In this document: piece after piece, positions 25,458 to 33,528 of the stretch | How positions within the stretch are numbered: the stretch's first letter is position 1 | How the letters are laid out: the number at the start of each line of letters is the position of its first letter | Assembly: GCF_026236535.1 (NCBI RefSeq) | Contig: NZ_JAHTMW010000028.1 | Location: forward strand, 1 to 64,000 | From: Streptomyces sp. SKN60 | GTDB lineage: Bacteria > Actinomycetota > Actinomycetes > Streptomycetales > Streptomycetaceae | Length of the DNA: 64,000 bases | Direction of reading: 5' to 3' | Made by a program: the position numbers and the translations under genes | Notes under the pieces: generated by a model | What the model was told of the DNA's origin: nothing | Databases searched by the model: none | The model's input: the letters and a program-made list of their open reading frames with translations, nothing else

Positions 25458-26210
25458 ATGGCTGCGGCTCAGGGACATTTTTCCGATCATTCCGACGGCA
25501 CCAGAGGGACGAGGAAGACGGCGGGCGACAGGGTGAATCCCACGGATTCCACGGATCCCACGAACTCCGTGGATCCCCACGAGACGAACCCCGTGCCGGC
25601 CGCGTTCCGGCGGGCGGTCGAGGGGCTGCGCGCGGCCCGGCTGCGGCCGGAGATCGAGGTCGACCCGACCCGCCCGCCGCAGCGGCTCGCCCCGCACGCG
25701 TACGCCCTGGAGGCGGCGGTCGTGGCGGGCGAGGAGGACCTGGCGGACGGGCGGCTCGTGCTGCTGCACGACCCGGCCGGGCACGAGGCCTGGAAGGGCA
25801 CCTTCCGGCTGGTGACGCTGGTACGGGCGGAGCTGGAGCCGGAGATGGCGGCTGACCCGCTGCTGCCGGAGGTGTGCTGGTCCTGGCTGACCGGGGCGCT
25901 CGACGCGCGCGGGCTCGCGTACGGGGAGGCGAGCGGGACCGTCACGATGGCGGGCTCCCACTATTTCGGGGGACTCGCGGAGCGGCGTCCGGCGACGCAG
26001 ATCGAGATCCGGGCCTCGTGGTCGCCGGAGGCGGGCCCGGCGGGGGTGCCGGACACGGGGGCACACCTGGCGGCCTGGTGCGATCTGCTGTGCCAGGTCG
26101 CGGGGCTGCCGCCGGCGCCGGCCGACCCGGGGGCGGGGCCGGGCGCGGGGACGACCTCGGGGGCGGGTGTGGTGTCGCTGCCGCAGCGCCGGGGGCCGCA
26201 GCAGGCGTAG
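25458..26210 (+). CDS. DUF3000 domain protein
   Basis: A 250-residue protein of a family restricted to actinobacteria and often found beside hemE and rnd, as here. Function unknown. Core sequence: FRRAVEGLRAARLRPEIEVDPTRPPQRLAPHAYALEA region (residues about 50-90), LEPEMAADPLLPEVCWSWLTGAL and SHYFGGLAERRPATQIEIRASW. The first 45 residues are low-complexity with repeated Pro-Thr-Asp and Ser/Val-Asp units (25531-25590). ATG at 25458 is assumed; GTG at 25530 region would drop this repeat. No signal peptide or membrane segment. Confidence 0.8.
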   Translation: MAAAQGHFSDHSDGTRGTRKTAGDRVNPTDSTDPTNSVDPHETNPVPAAFRRAVEGLRAARLRPEIEVDPTRPPQRLAPHAYALEAAVVAGEEDLADGRLVLLHDPAGHEAWKGTFRLVTLVRAELEPEMAADPLLPEVCWSWLTGALDARGLAYGEASGTVTMAGSHYFGGLAERRPATQIEIRASWSPEAGPAGVPDTGAHLAAWCDLLCQVAGLPPAPADPGAGPGAGTTSGAGVVSLPQRRGPQQA

Positions 26211-26540
26211 CCCGTGCTCGGGGGCGGGGCGCGGGGGCTTTTTTCGGACATTCTCGGTCGGGTCGCGGTCGGGTCGCGGGCGGCTTCGGGCCCGCGAGGG
26301 CTCGAAAGCGTTCGAAAGGGCCCGCCGGACCGTCCCCCGAAAGACTCACGACCGCGTGAGGCTCGTACGATGATCGATCACGCGTCCGAATTGCCCCAAT
26401 TGTTACTCACCAAATCGTGATCTTTCCCTAAAGGCGGGCGGGCAAGGTGCCGAAGGAGTCAGTGACCCCTTCACAGCACGGGTTCGCCCCCGGCTTCTTC
26501 CCCGAGCCGGCTCCGTCCCGCACCTTCCCCAGGAGGCCTG
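26211..26540. other. 330-base intergenic region before whiI
   Basis: No protein-coding gene is visible here. The first part is G-rich with a T6 run (26240-26245). CTCACG/CGTGAG (26345-26350 / 26355-26360) is a short hairpin, and AATTG-CCC-CAATT (26389-26401) is an AT-rich inverted repeat. The AT-rich block 26385-26432 ends in the candidate sigma-WhiG promoter described separately. A leader of about 80 bases precedes whiI. Confidence 0.6.
26429..26456 (+). promoter_or_regulatory. Candidate sigma-WhiG promoter of whiI
   Basis: TAAA (26429-26432), a 16-base spacer, and GCCGAAGG (26449-26456) match the FliA/WhiG-type pattern TAAA-N15/16-GCCGATAA at the -35 and at the first six of eight -10 bases apart from one. 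whiI is a known WhiG target in S. coelicolor, so the position is as expected. No primer-extension evidence is available here. Confidence 0.6.
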
Positions 26541-27206
26541 GTGTCCGTTCTCCTCGAGCAGCCCGCAAGCCTGGTCGCCTACCGCCCGAACAAGCCGACG
26601 GCCATGGTCGTCGTGGCCGACCCGCGCGTCCGCTCCACCGTCACCCGCCACCTGTGGGCGCTCGGGGTGCGCGACGTCATCGAGGCGTCGTCCATCGCGG
26701 AGGCCCGTCCCCGCGTCGGCAATCCGCGCGACATCTGCGTGGCCGACGTCCACCTGCCCGACGGCAGCGGTCTGACGCTGCTGTCCGAGACCCGCGCGGC
26801 GGGCTGGCCCAACGGCCTCGCCCTCTCCGCCGCCGACGACATCGGCGCCGTGCGCAACGCCCTCGCCGGAGGCGTCAAGGGATACGTCGTCACCGGCACC
26901 CGCACCAACATCGGCCACCCCACCCGCCCGGGCGCGGCCCCCATCGGCTCGGCGGCCGCCCGCCTCGGCCACCGCCGCCCCCCGGGTGCCCCGAGCCACC
27001 CGGGCGGCTACCGCGAGCTCTCCGGCCGCGAGGTCGAGGTCCTGCGCCTCGTCGCGGAGGGCCAGTCGAACAAGGCGATCGGCGTCTCCATGGGCCTCTC
27101 CGCCCTCACGGTGAAGAGCCACCTCGCCCGCATCGCCCGCAAGCTGGGCACCGGCGACCGCGCCGGAATGGTCGCGGTGGCCCTGCGCACCGGGATCATC
27201 CACTGA
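26541..27206 (+). CDS. whiI: Orphan response regulator WhiI
   Basis: A 221-residue response regulator with an N-terminal receiver (residues about 21-120) and a C-terminal LuxR-type HTH (about 155-221, LSGREVEVLRLVAEGQSNKAIG region). Asp69 in VADVHLPDGSG is retained, as in S. coelicolor WhiI. The first acidic-pocket Asp is replaced (VVVADPRV has only one Asp), and the conserved Lys after the last strand is Thr118 (GYVVTG). The pocket is therefore atypical and phosphorylation by a kinase is doubtful. No kinase gene is adjacent. Known WhiI acts late in aerial-hyphal sporulation and pairs with BldM. The GTG start has AGGAGG 5 bases upstream. Expressed from the WhiG-like promoter upstream. Confidence 0.85.
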   Translation: MSVLLEQPASLVAYRPNKPTAMVVVADPRVRSTVTRHLWALGVRDVIEASSIAEARPRVGNPRDICVADVHLPDGSGLTLLSETRAAGWPNGLALSAADDIGAVRNALAGGVKGYVVTGTRTNIGHPTRPGAAPIGSAAARLGHRRPPGAPSHPGGYRELSGREVEVLRLVAEGQSNKAIGVSMGLSALTVKSHLARIARKLGTGDRAGMVAVALRTGIIH

Positions 27207-27275
27207 GCGGCGGCCCGGTCTCCCGCCGGGCGTGAAGAGCGGTGGGCGCCCACCGACGGAACGTTCCCTCTCATC

Positions 27276-27309
27276 GGGACGCCGGGTCCGCACGACGGCC
27301 CGGCGTCCC
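27276..27309. terminator. Hairpin downstream of whiI
   Basis: GGGACGCCGGG (27276-27286) pairs with CCCGGCGTCCC (27299-27309) around 12 bases. A second palindrome, GGTGGGC-GCCCACC, is at 27241-27254. Both lie between the whiI stop and the RNase D-like gene. Likely terminator; no U-run. Confidence 0.45.
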
Positions 27310-27404
27310 GGTCGGGCTCCGATCCGACGCGAAACCGAACTCGGATCCGATGTCGCGGACTGTTCCGTCGCTGGGCGCTTGCCATTCACAGATACCCTTG
27401 ACAG

Positions 27405-28685
27405 GTGACCGACGCCCAAGACACCGCGAGTGACACCGCACTGCGAACCACCGGGGGCGCCCCCTCGGACGACGACGTCCCTCCGCGTGGGCTGCCGATC
27501 CCGCTGCTCGAACCCCGCGAGGGCATTCCGCCCGTCGTGGCCTCCGAGGACGCCCTGGCCGAGGTGGTCGCCGCCTTCGCGGCCGGTCGCGGGCCCGTCG
27601 CCGTCGACGCCGAACGGGCGTCCGGCTATCGCTACGGGCAGCGCGCCTATCTGGTCCAGCTGCGCCGGGAGGGCGCGGGGACCGCGCTGATCGACCCCGT
27701 GGGCTGCCCCGATCTGTCCGGCCTCGGCGAGGCGCTCGACGGGACCGAGTGGATCCTGCACGCCGCGACGCAGGACCTGCCCTGCCTGCGGGACATAGGC
27801 ATGCTGCCGAGCCGGCTGTTCGACACCGAGCTGGCCGGGCGGCTCGCGGGCTTCCCGCGGGTGGGCCTGGGCGCGATGGTCGAGTCGGTGCTCGGTTTCG
27901 CCCTGGAGAAGGGCCACTCCGCGGTCGACTGGTCCACCCGCCCGCTCCCCGACCCCTGGCTGCGCTACGCGGCGCTCGACGTGGAGCTGCTGGTGGACCT
28001 GCGCGACGAGCTGGAGAAGGAGCTCGACCGGCAGGGCAAGCTGGAGTGGGCGCTGCAGGAGTTCGACGCGATCGCCTCGGCCCCGCCGGCGCCGCCGCGC
28101 AAGGACCCCTGGCGCCGTACGTCGGGCATGCACAAGGTGCGCCGGCGCCGTCAGATGGCGGTGGTACGGGAGCTGTGGACGACCCGTGACCGGATCGCCC
28201 AGCGGCGCGACGTCTCCCCCGGCAAGGTGCTGAGCGACGCGGCGATCGTCGAGGCGGCCCTGGCGCTGCCGCCGAACGCGGGCGCGCTCTCGGCGCTGCC
28301 CGGCTTCGGGCAGCGGATGGGCCGGCGCCAGCTGGAGCAGTGGCAGGCGGCGGTGGACCGGGCGAAGGCGCTGCCCGAGTCCGAGCTGCCGCAGCCGGGC
28401 CAGCAGCCGGCGGGCCCGCCGCCGCCGCGCGCCTGGGCGGACAAGGACCCGGCGGCCGCCGCGCGCCTCTCCGCGGCCCGAACCGCGGTCTCGGCGCTCG
28501 CGGAGCAGCTGCATCTGCCGCAGGAGAACCTGATGACCCCGGACACCGTGCGCCGGGTCTGCTGGGAGCCGCCGCAGCCGACGGAGGACGCGGTCGAGGC
28601 CGCCCTCAGCGGCTACGGCGCCCGCCCCTGGCAGGTGCACCTGGTGGCGCCGCTGCTCGTGCAGGCGCTGCGGGCGAACGCGTAG
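27405..28685 (+). CDS. rnd: RNase D-like 3'-5' exonuclease with HRDC domain
   Basis: A 426-residue DEDDy-type exonuclease that trims the 3' ends of structured RNAs. Exo I is VAVDAERASGYRYGQRA (near residue 65), exo II is WILHAATQDLPCL (near 120), and exo III is LRYAALDVELL with Tyr and Asp (near 188). An HRDC helical domain follows (about 240-330, DAAIVEAALALPPNAGALSALPGFGQRMG). The C-terminal third, about 90 residues, is an actinobacterial extension. The second acidic residue of motif I is Glu, as usual. GTG at 27405 lies 7 bases after TACCCT (27393-27398), so the message is probably leaderless. A strong terminator follows. Confidence 0.9.
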   Translation: MTDAQDTASDTALRTTGGAPSDDDVPPRGLPIPLLEPREGIPPVVASEDALAEVVAAFAAGRGPVAVDAERASGYRYGQRAYLVQLRREGAGTALIDPVGCPDLSGLGEALDGTEWILHAATQDLPCLRDIGMLPSRLFDTELAGRLAGFPRVGLGAMVESVLGFALEKGHSAVDWSTRPLPDPWLRYAALDVELLVDLRDELEKELDRQGKLEWALQEFDAIASAPPAPPRKDPWRRTSGMHKVRRRRQMAVVRELWTTRDRIAQRRDVSPGKVLSDAAIVEAALALPPNAGALSALPGFGQRMGRRQLEQWQAAVDRAKALPESELPQPGQQPAGPPPPRAWADKDPAAAARLSAARTAVSALAEQLHLPQENLMTPDTVRRVCWEPPQPTEDAVEAALSGYGARPWQVHLVAPLLVQALRANA

Positions 28686-28698
28686 GAGAACCGGCGGA

Positions 28699-28730
28699 GC
28701 CCCCGGTGCCTCGGGAGAGGCACCGGGGGC
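28699..28730 (+). terminator. Strong intrinsic-type terminator after the RNase D gene
   Basis: A perfect 14-bp stem (28699-28712 with 28717-28730) and a GGGA loop is followed by TTCTTCGTGT. It is 14 bases past the stop codon. Confidence 0.8.
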
Positions 28731-28779
28731 TTCTTCGTGTCCTGTGTCCCGGTTCTGTCACCGCTCCGGCGAAGTCATT

Positions 28780-28806
28780 TTGAACACGCTCAACCGCCGC
28801 TAGGTT
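28780..28806 (+). promoter_or_regulatory. Possible promoter of the ferritin-like gene
   Basis: TTGAAC (28780-28785) and TAGGTT (28801-28806) are 15 bases apart and 8 bases before the ATG, implying a very short leader. Spacing is short of the 17-base optimum. Confidence 0.35.
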
Positions 28807-28813
28807 TCTGAAC

Positions 28814-29566
28814 ATGATCAAAACGATGCGCACGACGAACGGGTACGAGGACTGGGTCGACGACTTCACCGCCGAGCGCGCCCGCCGGGACGCGCTCGGC
28901 GACCCCGACTGGACCCGCGGCGCCCGGCTGCCGGCCGCGCTGATCCGGAGCGTCCAGCGCTTCCAGGTCGGCGAGGACGGCGACGGCGCCCAGCTCAAGG
29001 CCAAGGCCCGCCGGGCCGGCGACCCGGTGTACGGCGAGGCCGTCGCCCTCTTCGTGGCCGAGGAGCAGAACCACGCCCGCCTCCTGGCCCTGCTGCTCGG
29101 CGCGGCGGACGCCCCGACCCTGCCGGGCCACTGGACCGACACCGCCTTCGTACGCCTCCGCCGCCTGCTCGGCCTGCGTACCGAACTCCTGGTCCTGATG
29201 GTCGCCGAGGCGGTCGCCCTGCACTACTACCGCGCCCTGCGCGACGGCTCCCCCGACCCGCTGACCGCCGAGGTCGCCGCCCGCATCCTCGCCGACGAAC
29301 AGCGCCACGTCCCCTTCCACTGCCGCCGCCTCCGCGAGTCCCTGGCCCCCTTCCCGGCCCCGGCCCGCCGCGCCGCCACCCTCGTCTGGCAGTCCCTCCT
29401 CACCGCCGCCGCCCTCACCGTCGCCCACGACCACGGCCCGGCCCTCCGCACCCTCGGCCTGCGCCGCACCGCCTTCGTCCGGGCCGTCCTGCGGGACTCG
29501 GGACCGATGGCTGCGGCGATGGACGGGCGGGCCGAGGCGATGGACGGGCGGGCTCCGGCGGTGTGA
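28814..29566 (+). CDS. Ferritin-like diiron domain protein
   Basis: A 250-residue soluble helical protein with ferritin-like metal ligands: EEQNH (ExxH, near residue 83), a central Glu in VAEAVALHYY (near 137), and DEQRHVPFHCRR (ExxH-like with Asp-Glu, near 160). This is the pattern of non-haem diiron oxygenases or rubrerythrin-like proteins, but no rubredoxin domain is present. The substrate is unknown. The C terminus contains a direct repeat of MDGRA (two copies, from the duplicated ATGGACGGGCGGG at 29518 and 29539), which is unlikely to be functional. Monocistronic, after a strong terminator. Confidence 0.7.
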   Translation: MIKTMRTTNGYEDWVDDFTAERARRDALGDPDWTRGARLPAALIRSVQRFQVGEDGDGAQLKAKARRAGDPVYGEAVALFVAEEQNHARLLALLLGAADAPTLPGHWTDTAFVRLRRLLGLRTELLVLMVAEAVALHYYRALRDGSPDPLTAEVAARILADEQRHVPFHCRRLRESLAPFPAPARRAATLVWQSLLTAAALTVAHDHGPALRTLGLRRTAFVRAVLRDSGPMAAAMDGRAEAMDGRAPAV

Positions 29567-29707
29567 CCTTCGCCGCTTGGGGCGGGGGGACTGGGCAGTC
29601 TGGTTACCCGCAAGTAGCATGGGGGGAGCAAGCGCGCGCTTAGGTGCGTGTCGGGCCGTGTGCCCGCGCAGCAGCAGTGCCATCCCGCACCCTGGAGGAG
29701 AGCCATC

Positions 29708-30922
29708 GTGCCTCGTACCGTCAGGGACGTCGTCTTCGTCGACGGCGTCCGTACCCCGTTCGGCAAGGCGGGCCCGAAGGGCATCTACCACGAGACCCGC
29801 GCCGACGACCTCGTCGTCAAGGCCATCCGGGAGCTGCTGCGCCGCAACCCCGGCCTCGACCCCGCGAAGATCGACGAGGTCGCCATCGCCGCGACCACGC
29901 AGATCGGTGACCAGGGCCTGACCCTCGGCCGCACCGCCGGCATCCTGGCCGGTCTGCCGCAGTCCGTGCCCGGCTACTCGATCGACCGCATGTGCGCCGG
30001 CGCGCTGACCGCCGTGACGACGACGGCCGGTTCGATCGCCTTCGGCGCGTACGACGCCGTCATCGCCGGTGGTGTCGAGCACATGGGCCGCCACCCCATG
30101 GGCGAGGGCGTGGACCCGAACCCGCGGTTCGTCAGCGAGAAGCTGGTCGACGAGTCCGCCCTCTTCATGGGCATGACCGCCGAGAACCTGCACGACCGCT
30201 ACCCGAGCATCACCAAGCAGCGCGCCGACGAGTACGCCGTGCGCTCGCAGGAGAAGGCCGCCAAGGCGTACGCCGACGGCAAGATCCAGCAGGACCTGGT
30301 GCCGATCTCGGTCCGCCGCACCTCCCCCGAGGGCGGCGAGACGGGCTGGGGCCTGGTCACCGCCGACGAGCCGATGCGCCCGGGCACCACCCTGGAGTCG
30401 CTGGCGAACCTGAAGACGCCGTTCCGCGTCCACGGCAACGTCACCGCGGGCAACGCGGCCGGCCTGAACGACGGCGCCACCGCCTCGATCATCGCCTCCG
30501 AGGACTTCGCCCGCGAGAACAACCTCCCGGTGAAGATGCGCCTGGTCTCCTACGCCTTCGCCGGCGTGGAGCCCGAGGTCATGGGCTACGGCCCGATCCC
30601 GGCCACCGAGAAGGCGCTGGCCAAGGCCGGCCTGTCCATCTCGGACATCGGTCTCTTCGAGATCAACGAGGCCTTCGCCGTCCAGGTCCTCGCGTTCCTG
30701 GAGCACTACGGCATCGCCGACGACGACGCCCGCGTCAACCAGTACGGCGGCGCCATCGCGTACGGCCACCCGCTCGCCTCCTCCGGCGTCCGGCTGATGA
30801 CGCAGCTGGCCCGCCAGTTCGAGGAGAACCCGCAGGTCCGCTACGGCCTCAACACGATGTGCGTCGGCTTCGGCATGGGCGCGACGGTCATCTGGGAGAA
30901 CCCCCACTGGGAGGGCAAGTGA
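29708..30922 (+). CDS. fadA: Acetyl-CoA acyltransferase (thiolase, FadA)
   Basis: A 404-residue thiolase, the 3-ketoacyl-CoA thiolase of fatty-acid beta-oxidation. The nucleophilic Cys is in YSIDRMCAGALTAV (near residue 93). The second triad residues are His in AIAYGHPLASSG (near 360) and Cys in NTMCVGFGMGATV (near 390). NEAFAVQVLAF precedes the His. The GTG start has GGAGGAG 8 bases upstream; an upstream ATG has no support. The stop overlaps the fadB GTG by four bases, so the alpha and beta subunits of the complex are made in proportion. Confidence 0.95.
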   Translation: MPRTVRDVVFVDGVRTPFGKAGPKGIYHETRADDLVVKAIRELLRRNPGLDPAKIDEVAIAATTQIGDQGLTLGRTAGILAGLPQSVPGYSIDRMCAGALTAVTTTAGSIAFGAYDAVIAGGVEHMGRHPMGEGVDPNPRFVSEKLVDESALFMGMTAENLHDRYPSITKQRADEYAVRSQEKAAKAYADGKIQQDLVPISVRRTSPEGGETGWGLVTADEPMRPGTTLESLANLKTPFRVHGNVTAGNAAGLNDGATASIIASEDFARENNLPVKMRLVSYAFAGVEPEVMGYGPIPATEKALAKAGLSISDIGLFEINEAFAVQVLAFLEHYGIADDDARVNQYGGAIAYGHPLASSGVRLMTQLARQFEENPQVRYGLNTMCVGFGMGATVIWENPHWEGK

Positions 30923-33057
30923 GCACCACCGCCGAGCTTCTGAAGGGCGCCGCCGAGCTCTTCCCGGACGAGGTCGTGACCTCGGCCCACGTACGGCACT
31001 TCGAACTCCCCGCGGGTGCGGGTCGGTTCGCGCTGATCACGCTGGACAACGGCTTCGACCACACCAAGCCGACCACCTTCGGCCCGCAGTCCCTCGCCAA
31101 CCTGAACACGGCGATCGACCAGGTCGAGGCGGAGGCCGCGAACGGTGAGATCGTCGGCGTCGGCATCACCGGCAAGCCGTTCATCTTCGCCGTCGGCGCC
31201 GACCTCAAGGGCGTCGAGCTGCTGAAGCAGCACGACGAGGCGCTGGCCATCGGCAAGGGCGGCCACGACGTCTTCAAGCGTCTCGCCGGTCTGGCCGTGC
31301 CGACCTTCGCGTACTACAACGGCGCGGCCATGGGCGGCGGCGTCGAGGTCGGTCTGCACTGCAGCTACCGCACCGTCTCCAAGGCGCTCCCGGCCTTCTC
31401 GCTGCCCGAGGTCTTCCTCGGTCTCGTCCCCGGCTGGGGCGGCTGCGCGATCCTGCCGAACCTGATCGGCGCGGAGAAGGCCGTCTCGGTCATCATCGAG
31501 AACAGCCTCAACCAGAACCGTCAGCTCAAGGGCAAGCAGGTCTTCGAGCTCGGCATCGCCGACGCGATCTTCGAGGGCGCCGACTTCCTGGAGCAGTCGC
31601 TCATCTGGACCGCCGGCGTGCTGAACGGCTCCGTGACCGTCGAGCGTCCCGAGGTCGACCGCGGCGAGGCCTGGGACCAGGCCGTCGCCAAGGGCCGCGC
31701 CATCGCCGACTCCAAGGTGCACGGCGCCGCCCCGGCCGCCTACCGCGCCCTGGCGATCATCGAGGCCGCCAAGGACGGCGACCTGCAGAAGGGCTTCGAC
31801 GCCGAGGACCAGGCCCTCGCGGACCTGATCATGGGCGGCGAGCTGCGCTCCGGCATCTACGCCTTCAACCTGGTGCAGAAGCGCGGCAAGCGCCCGGCCG
31901 GCGCCCCGGACAAGAACCTGGCCCGCCCGGTCACCAAGGTCGGCGTCGTCGGCGCCGGTCTGATGGCCTCCCAGCTGGCCCTGCTGTTCCTGCGCCGTCT
32001 GGAGGTGCCGGTCGTCCTGACCGACATCGACCAGGAGCGCATCGACAAGGGCGTGGGCTACGTCCACGGCGAGATCGACAAGCTGCTCGGCAAGGGCCGC
32101 ATCGACCAGGACAAGGCCAACCGCCTCAAGGGCCTGGTCACCGGTGTCCTGGACAAGGCCGCCGGCTTCGCGGACGCGGACTTCATCATCGAGGCCGTGT
32201 TCGAGGAGATGTCGGTCAAGCAGACGGTGTTCGCGGAGGTCGAGGCGGTCGCCCCGGCGCACGCGATCCTCGCCACCAACACCTCCTCGCTGTCCGTCAG
32301 CGAGATGGCCTCCAAGCTCCAGCACCCGGAGCGCGTGGTCGGCTTCCACTTCTTCAACCCGGTCGCGGTCCTCCCGCTCCTGGAGATCGTCCGCGGCGAG
32401 AAGACCGACGACGCCTCGCTGGCCACCGCGTTCGGTGTCGCCAAGAAGCTGAAGAAGACCGCGGTCCTGACGAAGGACGCCCCGGCGTTCGTCGTGAACC
32501 GCATCCTCACCCGCTTCATGGGCGAGATCCAGAACATCATCGACGAGGGCACCCCGGTGGCCGTGGCGGAGAAGGCGGTCGAGCCGCTCGGCCTGCCGAT
32601 GTCGCCGCTGGTCCTTCTGGAGCTCGTCGGCCCGGCCATCGGTCTGCACGTCTCCGAGACCCTGAACCGCGCCTTCCCGGAGCGCTTCAAGGTCTCCCCC
32701 AACCTGAAGGCCGTCGTCGAGGCCGGCAAGCGCGGCTTCTACGTCTACAAGCCGGAGAACGGCTTCAAGCCGGAGCTCGACCCCGAGGTCGCCGCGCTCC
32801 TCAAGCAGGGCGACGTCGTCCTGACCGAGGAGCAGGCCCGCGACCGCGTCCTGGACGCGGTGGCGCAGGAGATCGGTCTGATGCTGGAGGAGGGTGTCGT
32901 CGCCGAGGCGCAGGACATCGACCTCTGCCTGATCACCGGTGCGGGCTGGCCCTTCCACCTGGGCGGCATCACGCCGTACCTGGACCGTGAGGGTGTCTCG
33001 GAGCGCGTCAACGGCAAGCGGTTCCTGGCGCAGGGCGTGGCGAGCGTCCCGGCGTAA
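30919..33057 (+). CDS. fadB: 3-hydroxyacyl-CoA dehydrogenase / enoyl-CoA hydratase (FadB-like)
   Basis: A 712-residue multifunctional beta-oxidation protein. The N-terminal crotonase part has GADLKGVELL, YNGAAMGGGVEVGLHC and SLPEVFLGLVPGWGG, whose Glu residues act in hydration. The dehydrogenase part starts near residue 338 with VGVVGAGLMASQLA (NAD-binding), and has NTSSLSVSEMASKL and the catalytic His in VVGFHFFNPV, ending with a 3HCDH C-terminal domain with the GAGWPFHLGGITPYLD motif. The GTG start overlaps fadA by four bases. A hairpin follows. No adjacent fatty-acid regulator is visible. Confidence 0.95.
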   Translation: MSTTAELLKGAAELFPDEVVTSAHVRHFELPAGAGRFALITLDNGFDHTKPTTFGPQSLANLNTAIDQVEAEAANGEIVGVGITGKPFIFAVGADLKGVELLKQHDEALAIGKGGHDVFKRLAGLAVPTFAYYNGAAMGGGVEVGLHCSYRTVSKALPAFSLPEVFLGLVPGWGGCAILPNLIGAEKAVSVIIENSLNQNRQLKGKQVFELGIADAIFEGADFLEQSLIWTAGVLNGSVTVERPEVDRGEAWDQAVAKGRAIADSKVHGAAPAAYRALAIIEAAKDGDLQKGFDAEDQALADLIMGGELRSGIYAFNLVQKRGKRPAGAPDKNLARPVTKVGVVGAGLMASQLALLFLRRLEVPVVLTDIDQERIDKGVGYVHGEIDKLLGKGRIDQDKANRLKGLVTGVLDKAAGFADADFIIEAVFEEMSVKQTVFAEVEAVAPAHAILATNTSSLSVSEMASKLQHPERVVGFHFFNPVAVLPLLEIVRGEKTDDASLATAFGVAKKLKKTAVLTKDAPAFVVNRILTRFMGEIQNIIDEGTPVAVAEKAVEPLGLPMSPLVLLELVGPAIGLHVSETLNRAFPERFKVSPNLKAVVEAGKRGFYVYKPENGFKPELDPEVAALLKQGDVVLTEEQARDRVLDAVAQEIGLMLEEGVVAEAQDIDLCLITGAGWPFHLGGITPYLDREGVSERVNGKRFLAQGVASVPA

Positions 33058-33081
33058 CGCCGCCGCGTAACCCGCACGGGT

Positions 33082-33117
33082 GACGGCCCGGTACCACGAG
33101 GGTGGTGCCGGGCCGTC
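33082..33117 (+). terminator. Hairpin terminator after fadB
   Basis: A 16-bp stem (33082-33097 with 33102-33117, one G-T pair) with loop GAGG lies 25 bases past the stop. The NYN gene begins 12 bases later, so part of its leader is in this structure. Confidence 0.7.
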
Positions 33118-33128
33118 ATGCTGTCCCC

Positions 33129-33500
33129 ATGGACCTCCTGCCTCTCCTGATCGTCGACGGCGCCAACGTGGTGGGCTCCGTGCCCGACGGGTGGTGGAAG
33201 GACCGGCGCGGGGCCGCCGAGCGGCTGCGGGACCGGCTGGCCGAGCGGGGCGGGCCGGTGGAGGGGCCGTACCCGGGGCCGTACGAGATCGTGCTCGTCC
33301 TGGAGGGGCGGGCGCGCGGGGTGGCGGCGGTGCCAGGGGTACGGATCGAGGAGGCGGCGGGCAGTGGCGACGACCTGATCGCGGAGCTGGCCCGGAACGC
33401 CGAGGGCCGGCCGTGCCTGGTGGTCACGGCCGACCGGGAGCTTCGGCGGCGGGTGGCGGAGAGCGGCGCGAACTGTGTGGGTCCGCGCGCTCTCCCGTAG
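33129..33500 (+). CDS. NYN/PIN-like domain protein
   Basis: A 123-residue NYN-domain protein, a PIN-like fold often acting as a ribonuclease. LIVDGANVVGSVPDGWW (near residue 5) holds the first acidic metal ligand, EIVLVLEGRARG the second strand, and AGSGDDLIAELAR plus LVVTADRELRRRV the further acidic residues. The ATG at 33129 is chosen because an upstream ATG at 33102 falls inside the fadB terminator stem. It is shorter than most NYN proteins and lacks extra domains. The target RNA is unknown. It converges on the permease gene at 33529. Confidence 0.75.
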   Translation: MDLLPLLIVDGANVVGSVPDGWWKDRRGAAERLRDRLAERGGPVEGPYPGPYEIVLVLEGRARGVAAVPGVRIEEAAGSGDDLIAELARNAEGRPCLVVTADRELRRRVAESGANCVGPRALP

Positions 33501-33528
33501 GCCGAACGGGTGAACGGGTGGCGGCGGC

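Noticed and set aside
25531..25600. Short direct repeats (GGATTCCAC/GGATCCCAC) at the start of the DUF3000 gene
   Set aside because: They encode low-complexity Pro-Thr-Asp units at the protein N terminus. Not a CRISPR or mobile element; likely slippage.
29518..29552. Duplicated ATGGACGGGCGGG near the end of the ferritin-like gene
   Set aside because: A simple tandem duplication giving a repeated MDGRA at the C terminus. No sign of a regulatory role.
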